A stretch of 64,000 nt of DNA from Alphaproteobacteria bacterium. GTDB lineage: Bacteria; Pseudomonadota; Alphaproteobacteria; UBA8366. The notes under the pieces were generated by a model. It had not been told where the DNA came from and did not search any database. It was given only the letters and a program-made list of their open reading frames with translations. Of the stretch, positions 35,127 to 43,647 are shown one piece after another. The translations under genes and the position numbers were made by a program. The stretch lies in the NCBI GenBank assembly GCA_021774335.1, contig JAJFJD010000001.1, positions 248,001-312,000 of the forward strand, given 5' to 3'. The first letter of the stretch is position 1, and the number at the start of each line of letters is the position of its first letter.

Positions 35127-36491
35127 ATGACCGACATGCCGCAAAACCCGACCAATTTCCGCATCGCCGATCCCGGCATCCGCGCCCTGTTCACCATGGA
35201 AAGCCGCTGGCAGGCATGGCTCGACGTTGAGGCCGCGCTCGCCATGGCGGAGGCCGATCTCGGCATGATTCCATCCGACGTGGCCAAGGAGATCGCCGCC
35301 AAGGCGAAGGTCGAGTTACTGGACCACGACCGCATGATCGAATCCCTGACCCGAACCGGGCATCAGATCGTACCGCTGGTCTGGGAACTGGCGCATATCT
35401 GCGACGGCGACGCCGGCGGCTACGTCCATTGGGGCGCTACGACGCAGAACATCACGCAGACCGGCGACCTGCTGTTGATCCGCCGGGCGCACCGGATCTT
35501 CCTAGGTCAGATCGGCCGCATCCTGACGGCCATGGCCGACTTGGCGGAACGCACCGCCGACGCGCCACTGCCGGGACGGACCCACGGCCAGCATGCCGTG
35601 CCGATCACCTTCGGCTTCAAGGTCGGCGTCTGGATCGACGAGTTGTGCCGCCATGCGGAGCGCATGCGCGAGGCGGAGAAACGCACCTTCACGTCCATGC
35701 TGGGCGGGGCGGCGGGCACCTTCGCGTCCTTCGGCGACCAGGGTCAGGAATTGCACGAGCGCATGGCGCATTACCTGGAGATGCCGCCGATGCCGGTACC
35801 GGCCCGTACCACCGGCGACCACAAGGCGGAGTATGTGACGCTGCTCGGCCTGCTGGCGGCGACCTGTAGCAAGATCGCGCGCGAAATCTACACCCTGATG
35901 AAGCAGGAGTTCGGCGAAGTCGAGGAGCCGGTACCCGCCGGTACGGTCGGCAGTTCGACCATGCCGCAAAAGCGCAACCCGAAGCTGACGCAGGATATCA
36001 TTGCCGCTGCCGCAAATGTGCGCGCCCTGGTGCCGCTGGCGCTGGAGGCGATGCAGACCGAGCACGAGGCCGACCGCACCACTGACCTGATGATGCGTGC
36101 CGCGGTCGAGCCTGCCTGCGGGGCGATAGGCGATATCCTGGTGCGAATCGATATGGTGATCAACGGTCTGAGCCTCGACACGGACCGCATGCGGCGCAAC
36201 TTGGACCTCTCCGGTGGACTGATCCTGGGCGAAGCGCTGATGCTCGACCTGGGACGCGAGATCGGCCGCCAGGAAGCGCATGACGTGATCTACGACGCAG
36301 CCCAGGCGGCAGCGACCACCGGCCGCCCCTTCGCCGACCTATTGGCCGAGGACGAAACCGTGAACCGCCACCTGTCGCCGGAAGACATCGCGGCCAAACT
36401 CGACCCGGAGGCTTATACGGGGTCCTGCGCCGTCATCGCACGGACGCAGGCCGAGCGCGCCCGCCAAGTCGCCGGCGACTTGGCGGGATAG
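35127..36491 (+). CDS. Adenylosuccinate lyase/PcaB superfamily lyase
   Basis: A 454-residue member of the fumarase/aspartase superfamily. Landmarks are FTMESRWQAWLDVEAALAMAEAD near the N-terminus, VHWGATTQNITQTGDLL near 100-116, RTHGQHAVPITFGFKV near 150-165 (catalytic His), and the signature GSSTMPQKRNP near 272-282. The pattern resembles 3-carboxy-cis,cis-muconate cycloisomerase (PcaB) and PurB relatives more than argininosuccinate lyase. No purine or protocatechuate genes lie nearby, so the substrate is open. GAGGAA precedes the ATG. Confidence 0.87.
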   Translation: MTDMPQNPTNFRIADPGIRALFTMESRWQAWLDVEAALAMAEADLGMIPSDVAKEIAAKAKVELLDHDRMIESLTRTGHQIVPLVWELAHICDGDAGGYVHWGATTQNITQTGDLLLIRRAHRIFLGQIGRILTAMADLAERTADAPLPGRTHGQHAVPITFGFKVGVWIDELCRHAERMREAEKRTFTSMLGGAAGTFASFGDQGQELHERMAHYLEMPPMPVPARTTGDHKAEYVTLLGLLAATCSKIAREIYTLMKQEFGEVEEPVPAGTVGSSTMPQKRNPKLTQDIIAAAANVRALVPLALEAMQTEHEADRTTDLMMRAAVEPACGAIGDILVRIDMVINGLSLDTDRMRRNLDLSGGLILGEALMLDLGREIGRQEAHDVIYDAAQAAATTGRPFADLLAEDETVNRHLSPEDIAAKLDPEAYTGSCAVIARTQAERARQVAGDLAG

Positions 36492-36550
36492 TTCGCCGGC
36501 GCGCTACACGCCAAGACTATTCAGCATCAAGCAAGGACGGGGCATCGATT

Positions 36551-37636
36551 CTAGGCTGACGGCATATGGAATCCAGGTGTGGAGAGCGACAGTGCGATCT
36601 CTTCCTCAGTCATATTTTCTTCGATCGATTCGAATAACGGCGAGGAAAGATAGCGCTCCCCCGTGTCCGGCAGCATGCAAAGTATAACCGAGCCGGAGTC
36701 TGCCTTCTCGGCGATTTGCATCGCAATGGCAAACGCCGCACCAGCGGATACACCCGTAAAGATTCCCTCATGTTGGGCGAGCTTCTGGGACCATTCCATA
36801 CCAACCGGCCCAGGAACCGGAACCAATTCGTCGTAGTAGTTATTGTCGATCGATTCCTGCAAGACCAGTGGAATGAAATCCGGTGTCCAGCCCTGAATTG
36901 GATGCGGTTCAAAGCCCGGATGGCTTTCGTTTGGCGATCCGTCATCGTTGCGTCCTTGCGCTCGCCCGCTACCAACAATCTGTGCGTTGGCAGGCTCGCT
37001 GAGGATGATCTTTGTTTCGGGCCGGTTCTTGCGCAACACGCGGCCAACACCGGTAACCGTGCCACCGGTTCCGTATCCCGTGACGAAATAGTCCAGTCGT
37101 TCACCATCGAAATCCGCCATAATTTCACGCGCGGTCGTGTTCTCATGGATCAGGGCATTCGCATCGGTTTCGAACTGCCGGGCAAGAAACCATCCGTTGG
37201 CCTCGGCAAGTTCGACGGCCTTTTGGTACATGCCAAAGCCTTTCTCTTCGCGCGGCGTCAAGACCACCTTGGCGCCGAAAAAACGCATTAATTTGCGCCG
37301 CTCGATCGAGAAGCTGTCCGCCATCGTAACGACCAGCGGATATCCTTTTGCGGCACAGACCATCGCCAAACCTATGCCGGTGTTCCCACTCGTCGCTTCG
37401 ACAATAGTTTGCCCTGGCTTTAGCGCGCCGCTTCGCTCGGCTTCTTCGATGATGCTGACAGCCAATCGATCTTTCACCGACGACGCCGGATTGAAGAATT
37501 CCGCTTTTACATAGAGCCGAACATGGTCCGGCGCGAGGTTGTTGATACGGATACACGGTGTGTTGCCAATCGTATCCATAACGCTGTCGTACAAGCGTCC
37601 CCGCCCATTCGTGGTCCGAGCTTCTTGCGCGGTCAT
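36551..37636 (-). CDS. Cysteine synthase-family PLP enzyme
   Basis: A 361-residue beta-family PLP enzyme, about 40 residues longer than CysK. The PLP lysine is in NPASSVKDRLA near 52-62, where CysK normally has NPGGSVKDR. The substrate loop TSGNTGIGLA and phosphate loop GTGGTVTG are intact. An insertion with GRNDDGSPNESHPG precedes IQGWTPDFIP. Options are O-acetylserine sulfhydrylase, cystathionine beta-synthase-like or beta-cyanoalanine synthase activity. GGGAGG precedes the ATG. Base composition appears less GC-rich than in core genes. Confidence 0.85.
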   Translation of the reverse strand: MTAQEARTTNGRGRLYDSVMDTIGNTPCIRINNLAPDHVRLYVKAEFFNPASSVKDRLAVSIIEEAERSGALKPGQTIVEATSGNTGIGLAMVCAAKGYPLVVTMADSFSIERRKLMRFFGAKVVLTPREEKGFGMYQKAVELAEANGWFLARQFETDANALIHENTTAREIMADFDGERLDYFVTGYGTGGTVTGVGRVLRKNRPETKIILSEPANAQIVGSGRAQGRNDDGSPNESHPGFEPHPIQGWTPDFIPLVLQESIDNNYYDELVPVPGPVGMEWSQKLAQHEGIFTGVSAGAAFAIAMQIAEKADSGSVILCMLPDTGERYLSSPLFESIEENMTEEEIALSLSTPGFHMPSA

Positions 37637-37816
37637 TGGAGCCTCCCGAATTTTCTTGTTGATTGATCAGTCTGGTCACAATCGAGGTAATGAGCAAACA
37701 ATGCAATTTGTGGTCTGAGCCATCGGTCACTCTTACCAAAACGATTTGCCTTCAACCCGCATTCGCGGTCCGTGCGGAAGAAGATAGCTACGTTCTTTGC
37801 TGCTAAGGTGGGCGAC

Positions 37817-38827
37817 ATGAAAGGCGTGACGCGCAAACGACTGGCAGCGGTTGTCATATCGACCATCGTATTTTCCGTAGCGTCGATGTTTGTCGCGCGC
37901 GCCCTGGACCTCGCCATGGGGTACATGCTCATCGGCGCGCCATTGCTTGGCCTTTGCATCAGCAGTTTTGAGGTCTTCTATTTTCAGGCCGTTCGCGGCC
38001 GCTGGTTGCGGGAAATGCACCCGCTGAAATCGAACCTGATCTACATTCTGATACTCACCGGCCTGTTTCTCATCGTTCATCATGCCAACTACGCTATTCG
38101 CGGACGCTGGGATGAATTGACATTCGTCTATGACCGGTATCCGGCAGCAATACCGGCGCTACTCGCTGTCTCCTTGTTGGCGGTGATGGTTTTGAGAGTC
38201 ATTAGTTTCGTCGGCGGCAAGAACATTTTCTCCTTGTTGGTGGGCAAATATCATCGCCCGACTTGGGAAAGGAGAATCTTCTTGTTCTTGGATATCAATG
38301 GATCAACGAATATCGTCGAGTCACTGGGCCCCGAGAAAACAAATCAGCTCTTCGGCAAATTCATGTTCGACGCGTCCAAACCCATCGCGGACCATGGCGG
38401 AGAAATCTACCGCTACCAAGGCGATGGATTCATCGCGACATGGGACTGGAAAGCGGGCGAGCGGGTAACCGGCATCCTCGAAGCGGTCGACGATCTATAC
38501 GCGACAGTCGCCCACGAACGACCGGAATACGAAAGACGATTCGGAGTTTGTCCCGATTTTCGCATCGGCATTCACGGCGGGGATGTCATCGTCTGTGAGG
38601 AAGGAGATGTCAGGAGAAATATCGCCTTCTACGGCGATACGATTAATATCGCCGCACGGATGGAGTCCAAAGCCAAGGAAGCCGGCATGGACTGCATCCT
38701 GACATCCGACATCGCGATGTTATTCGATGACCCGGAAGGCCGTTTGGTCGATCTAGGGAAAGAGAATGTCAGAGGCATCGATCGGGATATCGCGATCTTT
38801 GGACTTGAACGCCTAACCGCCTCGTGA
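37817..38827 (+). CDS. Membrane-bound class III adenylate/guanylate cyclase
   Basis: A 336-residue protein with four predicted membrane helices (about 9-27, 32-50, 73-90, 108-128) and a C-terminal class III cyclase domain. Metal-binding Asp residues are in FLDINGSTNIVESLG and YQGDGFIATW; the transition-state residues are in YGDTINIAARMES. The six-helix type is more common, so the four-helix anchor is a less usual form. ATG 37817 has AAGGTGG upstream; a GTG at 37772 would add 15 residues. Divergent from the CysK-like gene. Whether ATP or GTP is used is not clear. Confidence 0.85.
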   Translation: MKGVTRKRLAAVVISTIVFSVASMFVARALDLAMGYMLIGAPLLGLCISSFEVFYFQAVRGRWLREMHPLKSNLIYILILTGLFLIVHHANYAIRGRWDELTFVYDRYPAAIPALLAVSLLAVMVLRVISFVGGKNIFSLLVGKYHRPTWERRIFLFLDINGSTNIVESLGPEKTNQLFGKFMFDASKPIADHGGEIYRYQGDGFIATWDWKAGERVTGILEAVDDLYATVAHERPEYERRFGVCPDFRIGIHGGDVIVCEEGDVRRNIAFYGDTINIAARMESKAKEAGMDCILTSDIAMLFDDPEGRLVDLGKENVRGIDRDIAIFGLERLTAS

Positions 38828-38896
38828 GGCTGGGAACGGATGTGTGAGCCGCGAATCCCACCTTCCTCATCAATCGACGCGAGACATACGTCACTA

Positions 38897-40549
38897 TCAG
38901 CCTTTCGGCCCGAATGACTCCGTATGAATATTTTCCGGGGGCACGCCATTGCGTTCCAAGGCATCCTGAATCCCGGCCATGAATCCCGTCGGGCCGCAGA
39001 GCAGATAATGTGCATCCGGGGCGTCCACGAGGGCCGTGACAAGTTGGCCGTCGATGCGGCCTTCGCTGTCGAAATCTTTGCCGAGCGTCTCGTCACTCCC
39101 CGGACTGCTATACGCGAAATGCAGGGTAACGGCCTGCCTCCGTTCAGCGAGGTCTCTCGTCTCTTTTGACAGGACGTGACGGGCTCCGTCGCGGGCCCCA
39201 TGGATAAACCATACAGGACGCTCACCCCCCTCCTCGGCCAGCTCGTGGAGCAAGGACATCATGGGGGTGATCCCGACACCGGCACTAATCAACGCAACGG
39301 GGCACTGGGCGCAGGGAAGCATGAGGTCCTCGCCCGCGGGATGGCGGGCATCGATGATGGCGCCAACCTCCACTCGATCGTGAAGATGCCGCGATGCAAT
39401 TCCCTTCGGCTCCCGTTTGACGGAGATACGATAGCGCTCCGTGCTCGGTGGACCGGAGAGTGAATATGTCCGGCTGACGGGGCCATCGATACCGGGCACC
39501 TCCAGCTCTATGGGCAAATACTGGCCAGCTTCAAACATCGGCAAGGGGGCACCGTCTCGCGCTTCGAACTCGAAGGAGGTGATTTCCTCGCTTTCGCGAA
39601 TCATTTCGACCAGCCGCAGGGAACGCACGAAATCGGCGCTTTCCTCCCAACGCAATGGCACGGCTGACCGGCGTTCACGGATTTCATCGATTTCCAATGT
39701 CACGATGCGGCGCGCGCCGGGTATTTTCACCACCGCCTCCGACTCCCAGTCGATCGATGCGCGGCCGGTTAAATGCAACAGGCTTCCCGTCGGAAAATCG
39801 ACGAAGAGGAAACCGACTTTCGGATTGAGAACGATGTTTCCGAGCGTGTTGTAGTGGTTGTTTCCGGCAAAATCCGGGAATAGGATTCGCTTGTCGTCAA
39901 TGACCTGTACGAACCCCGGCTCGCCGCCCCGATGCGACGCATCCATCCCGAAAGTCGGGCTGTCGCCATCACCGATATAGCCACTCGCGATAAAGAAGGT
40001 GTCAGCCCGACCGATCCATTCGCTTTGATTCGCCGTCAAGCGATCGAATTTTTCATTGCTCCCGGAGGAGTCATTTTCAACGCGGGTCCATTCCCGTTCC
40101 CGGATGTATTGGGGGCAATTGCCAAATGACTGGTCGACGTCAAAAATCAATCGATCATCGCCGCCAGCGCGCACGCGTCCATTGATGCGGTTGCGCCGAC
40201 GGTTTGCCAACTCGATACCGAGCAGCCCCAAATGCCTTCCCGAGGAAAGCGCGCCGCTCAGCGGGTCGCCGTCGAGCGAGACGCCATCCATCACCAACGA
40301 CCGGGGATCGGGCGACGTAATGAACCCATCGGGTCCCGTCAGTAAAGTCGCCCAAGGCCGGCCCTGTTCGTCCATGGCCGCGGCGACCAAAAAAGGGAGC
40401 GAGGTATGGAATTCACGGTGTTGCTCCGGCAGGAAAGGGCGAACGACCTTGCGCGCCCAGTCCTCGATGTCCCCGACCCCCAGGCGCTCCTGCACTTCCT
40501 GCTCGCCCGCATGAAATGGCGAGCCTTGCAGCGTCGTGGTTTCTTCCAT
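38897..40549 (-). CDS. PNPOx-like/ferredoxin reductase fusion flavoprotein
   Basis: A 550-residue two-part protein. The N-terminal half (about 40-290) resembles the pyridoxamine 5'-phosphate oxidase-like FMN split barrel (HTSLPFLVAAAMDEQGRPWATLL, FGMDASHRGGEPGFVQV, DFAGNNHYNTLGNI). The C-terminal half (about 310-545) is a ferredoxin-NADP reductase module: FAD site RTYSLSGPP, NAD site ALISAGVGITPMMSLL, and YLLCGPTGFMAGI. Many related fusions end with a plant-type 2Fe-2S domain; this one stops at TESFGPKG without it. It follows a VOC gene by 46 bases, probably as one operon. Confidence 0.85.
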   Translation of the reverse strand: MEETTTLQGSPFHAGEQEVQERLGVGDIEDWARKVVRPFLPEQHREFHTSLPFLVAAAMDEQGRPWATLLTGPDGFITSPDPRSLVMDGVSLDGDPLSGALSSGRHLGLLGIELANRRRNRINGRVRAGGDDRLIFDVDQSFGNCPQYIREREWTRVENDSSGSNEKFDRLTANQSEWIGRADTFFIASGYIGDGDSPTFGMDASHRGGEPGFVQVIDDKRILFPDFAGNNHYNTLGNIVLNPKVGFLFVDFPTGSLLHLTGRASIDWESEAVVKIPGARRIVTLEIDEIRERRSAVPLRWEESADFVRSLRLVEMIRESEEITSFEFEARDGAPLPMFEAGQYLPIELEVPGIDGPVSRTYSLSGPPSTERYRISVKREPKGIASRHLHDRVEVGAIIDARHPAGEDLMLPCAQCPVALISAGVGITPMMSLLHELAEEGGERPVWFIHGARDGARHVLSKETRDLAERRQAVTLHFAYSSPGSDETLGKDFDSEGRIDGQLVTALVDAPDAHYLLCGPTGFMAGIQDALERNGVPPENIHTESFGPKG

Positions 40550-40595
40550 TGTCCGTGATCCCGTCTTCAGCCATCGAATTTATTGCGAGAAGGAC

Positions 40596-41006
40596 TCACG
40601 CAGGCAGCGCGATGAGTTCCATGCGAATGCCGCCCGGAATGGAGAGCATCATATGTTTTGCCGGGCCATCGCCGAGCGGCTCGGGGGCAAACTCGATGTC
40701 CACGCCATCGACGCTTCCCAATTGACCATGCAGGTGATCCAGCGCGTCGGCGTCCATCACCTTCAGGGCAAAGTGATGCAGGCCGATCACGTTCTTCCGA
40801 TCGAACTTGGTCGACGTCTCCGGATTTTCCGCCTGCCAAAGCGTAATCATTGTCGTCCCGTCGCTCAGGAAAACGGCGGGATAGGCCGGCACGTCGCCGA
40901 CTTGGCTGAATCCCAATGCATCGACGAAAAATGAACGTGTGTCGCTTAAGTTGGGCACCGTCAGTCCGATGTGATGGGCGCCTTCGGTCAAAGCTGTCGT
41001 GGTCAT
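40596..41006 (-). CDS. VOC-family (glyoxalase/dioxygenase fold) protein
   Basis: A 136-residue vicinal oxygen chelate protein. HHIGLTVPNLSDTRSFFVDALGF near 11-33 begins the first beta-alpha-beta-beta-beta module and GLHHFALKVMDADALDHLHGQL near 74-95 the second; metal ligands would be His12, His77-78 and a Glu of RMELIALP at the end. VOC enzymes include glyoxalase I, extradiol dioxygenases and fosfomycin-resistance proteins. CGGAGG precedes the ATG. Probably heads an operon with the flavoprotein fusion. Confidence 0.85.
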   Translation of the reverse strand: MTTTALTEGAHHIGLTVPNLSDTRSFFVDALGFSQVGDVPAYPAVFLSDGTTMITLWQAENPETSTKFDRKNVIGLHHFALKVMDADALDHLHGQLGSVDGVDIEFAPEPLGDGPAKHMMLSIPGGIRMELIALPA

Positions 41007-41056
41007 TGTGCTAATCCTCCGATTTTTTGATCGGCATCGGCACGGGTTGTGTCGAT

Positions 41057-41144
41057 TTCAATCCTGATCAGGACTGAACCTTATTATTTCTGCAGAATAA
41101 GCGAATACCGAAAATTATGAATGGTTAATTCCATTAAATGGAAT
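41057..41144. promoter_or_regulatory. Three palindromes upstream of the VOC operon
   Basis: TCCTGATCAGGA (41062-41073), extended by TTCA/TGAA to 41057-41078; TTCTGCAGAA (41088-41097); and ATTCCATT/AATGGAAT with one centre base (41128-41144). All lie within 140 bp upstream of the VOC/flavoprotein gene start. They look like operators, but no regulator gene adjoins. Confidence 0.45.
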
Positions 41145-41211
41145 GATGGTTGATCGATACTCGACCACTGCCCTATTCGAGATGCCGCGGCGCGCGCGCC
41201 TCTGATGTCCG

Positions 41212-41637
41212 TTACGGCGCGTCGGTGGCGAACACGCGATCGCGCGGTTGGGACTTGAATTCGACGATATTCCCGCAGCCGTCGGGCAGCATCATGATGT
41301 GCTGCTCCGCCGGTTTGCCCGCGAAGGACAGGCGCGGCGACAGCGTGAATTCGACATGCCGGTCCGTCAGCCGGCGCTCCATGTCCTTCCACTCGTCGAG
41401 CGGCAGGATCAGGCCGAAATGCCGCAGCGGCGCGGTGTCCCCGTCGGACGCGATGGTGCCGTTGGCCTTCCCCGCTTCGCGCGGTGAATGATGCGCCACG
41501 ATGTGATGGCCGAAAAAATTGATGTCGAAACGGCCCCGCGTCTCGCGCCCGATCTTGCAACCGAGCATATCGACATAGAACGCCTTCGCGCGGTCCAGAT
41601 CGTCGACGGGAATGGACAGATGAAACAACGGTTCCAT
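41212..41637 (-). CDS. VOC-family protein
   Basis: A 141-residue vicinal oxygen chelate protein distinct from its neighbour. FHLSIPVDDLDRAKAFYVDMLGCKIGRE near the N-terminus and HFGLILPLDEWKDMERRL near 73-90 start the two modules. MLPDGCGNIVEFKS at the end supplies the last metal-ligand Glu. It resembles small dioxygenase-like proteins of unknown substrate. GAGGAG precedes the ATG. It is divergent from the P450 gene. Confidence 0.85.
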   Translation of the reverse strand: MEPLFHLSIPVDDLDRAKAFYVDMLGCKIGRETRGRFDINFFGHHIVAHHSPREAGKANGTIASDGDTAPLRHFGLILPLDEWKDMERRLTDRHVEFTLSPRLSFAGKPAEQHIMMLPDGCGNIVEFKSQPRDRVFATDAP

Positions 41638-41842
41638 GCGGCGCTCCTCGGTCGGTGGGTTTTCAAGCCCATGACAAAGGGTACGTCATGGGATCGAGGA
41701 AGTGAAATACCGGCATGCCCGCGGATAACCGGATTAGAGCAATTCGTCCCGATATTTCCCCTCCAAAGTTTCGGGATTAGCACTGGCGGGCGACTGGTCT
41801 TCATTGGCAGTTAATAGCCAATATGCGCCGATAGGATATCAA

Positions 41843-43375
41843 ATGGATATTGCGGCAAACATTCTCGAACGGCTCATCGAAGCTGGGTTTCTCCTGGCGC
41901 TTCCTTGGCCTGCCTGGCGGCTGGCCATGTTCCGGCCATTCCGGTATCAGGGGAGCAAGAAGGCAATCGCCTTGGCAGGGCTGCTTGCGGCCTATTCACT
42001 CCTGGTCGTCGCCATGGCCATCTTTACGCCGGCACTGCTTCGAATGCTGGCGATCTTAGCCCTTTTCATAGCCATCGGCTTGATCGGGTGGATGTGGCAT
42101 GGTTCCAGTCGTGGAAGGCGTGCCCTGCCCGGAAAATTTGAAATTTTGCCGTGGGGTCCGTATTTGGACCACCGTTTCTACCAACGACAGGCCGAACGGT
42201 ATGGACCCATCTTCAAGACGGGTTCCACGCTGCCATGCCCCTCACTGCGCCCTACCGTGTGCATCGTGGGCCATAAGGCGGGTCTCGACCTCCTTCGCCA
42301 ACACGACGACGCGTTGCAGCTATGGCCACCCGCCCCTTTCAGTCTCTTATTTCCGAAGGGCTTTCTGCGCTACATGAATCAGGATGATCATCCTGTTTAC
42401 AATCACCTGTTCAGGTCCGCGTTCTCGCCGAACTTCTTGAGTGGCTGTTCCACCGCGATCGATGCCGAGGCTACGAACGCACTATCCCGAATGGCTGCCG
42501 ACGCCAAATCCGGACAGGCGGACGGCGTCAAACCCCGGCCTTACCTGGACCAAATGCTGTTCGCGATCTTTGCGCGTGTACTGTTCGGCATCCAACCCGG
42601 CAGCGATGCATTCACACGGCTGCTGCCGCTCTATCAACAGGTCAACATCCCACGGCTCACGCTGCGATCATCACGGAAGAGGGCGCAGGAAAACCTCGGG
42701 CGATTGACAGATTTTCTTGTCCAGGAGGCGCAGCGCGATCAAGCGGATTGCGGTCATTCCGTCTCGCTGCTTTCTGAAATCGCGCGGGTCAACCCGACCA
42801 AATTCGATGACCCAACCATACTCGGCAACCTGATTTTCATGCTGGAATCCGGGTGCAACGATGTGGGTGGATTACTCATGTGGATTCTCAAGCACCTCGG
42901 GGATCACCCCGAGTGGATGGAGCGACTGCAGGACCAAACACCCTGTCCCCAGAATTTACGCTCCTTGGCCGATCGAATAGTCAGCGAGACATTGCGGCTC
43001 GAGCAGAGCGAGTATCTGCATCGGAAAGCCATCCGCGATCTCGACTTCGGCGATTACGTAATTCCCAAGGGTTGGCTGATTCGAATTTGCATCAGAGACG
43101 GACATCAGGATTCCCAGGTCTTCAAAGACCCCGCCAAATTCGATCCGGACCGGTTCATCGATCGAAAATTCTCACATATCGAATATGCGCCCTTCGGCCT
43201 CTTCCGGCATATGTGCGTCGGCGACCGGCTGACCCACGAGATCACCTGTACCTTCCTTGCCGCTTTGGCGAAAAGTTACGCTCTCGAGGCCACCAAAGAT
43301 GGACCGCCGGAACACACCCGCTTTCATTGGGCGCCGAATCCAGAATTCCGTCTCCGGCTGACGACGAAGGACTGA
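41843..43375 (+). CDS. Cytochrome P450-like protein with N-terminal membrane segments
   Basis: A 510-residue haem-thiolate protein. The haem ligand is Cys458 in FGLFRHMCVGD and the ExxR motif is ETLR at 382-385, so the P450 fold is intact. Two to three hydrophobic helices (about 12-26, 36-58, 62-82) precede the catalytic domain; most bacterial P450s are soluble. The I-helix region reads ESGCNDVGGLL (about 334-344) and lacks the usual Thr after the acidic residue. No ferredoxin gene adjoins; the flavoprotein at 38897 could be a partner. ATG 41843 begins MDIAANILERL; an earlier ATG at 41804 is possible. Confidence 0.85.
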   Translation: MDIAANILERLIEAGFLLALPWPAWRLAMFRPFRYQGSKKAIALAGLLAAYSLLVVAMAIFTPALLRMLAILALFIAIGLIGWMWHGSSRGRRALPGKFEILPWGPYLDHRFYQRQAERYGPIFKTGSTLPCPSLRPTVCIVGHKAGLDLLRQHDDALQLWPPAPFSLLFPKGFLRYMNQDDHPVYNHLFRSAFSPNFLSGCSTAIDAEATNALSRMAADAKSGQADGVKPRPYLDQMLFAIFARVLFGIQPGSDAFTRLLPLYQQVNIPRLTLRSSRKRAQENLGRLTDFLVQEAQRDQADCGHSVSLLSEIARVNPTKFDDPTILGNLIFMLESGCNDVGGLLMWILKHLGDHPEWMERLQDQTPCPQNLRSLADRIVSETLRLEQSEYLHRKAIRDLDFGDYVIPKGWLIRICIRDGHQDSQVFKDPAKFDPDRFIDRKFSHIEYAPFGLFRHMCVGDRLTHEITCTFLAALAKSYALEATKDGPPEHTRFHWAPNPEFRLRLTTKD

Positions 43376-43455
43376 TCCCCCCTCAGGACACCACCGGGCC
43401 AACTCACTCGACGATCTGAGAAACCCATTGTGGGCAATCTTTTAGGACGTCGACG

Positions 43456-43590
43456 TTGACTAAAGGGATACTCACAGTGGCCGATAGACCGGTGGAGCTG
43501 TCATCGCCTACGATTAAGGATATTCCTTCGACAGCCGCGCAAATTAACCGGAGGAATCAAATATTTATCCGATTTGTACAGATTCCATAA
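43456..43590 (+). CDS. Candidate small peptide gene ahead of the kinase/PqqD cluster
   Basis: A short frame from TTG 43456 (44 residues) or GTG 43477 (37 residues) ends at TAA 43588. AGGA lies eight bases before the TTG. The product contains VELSSPTIKDI and ends FIRFVQIP. LSSPTI loosely echoes a YxxPxL leader motif. It lies between the P450 and the first NTP_transf_5 gene, the place one would look for a precursor peptide. Frames of this length also arise by chance, so this is a lead, not a call. Confidence 0.22.
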   Translation: MTKGILTVADRPVELSSPTIKDIPSTAAQINRRNQIFIRFVQIP

Positions 43591-43647
43591 TCTCTCGCGG
43601 AAAATTGGAAAACGACGCGCATCAATTAATGGATCGATGTTCCGATC

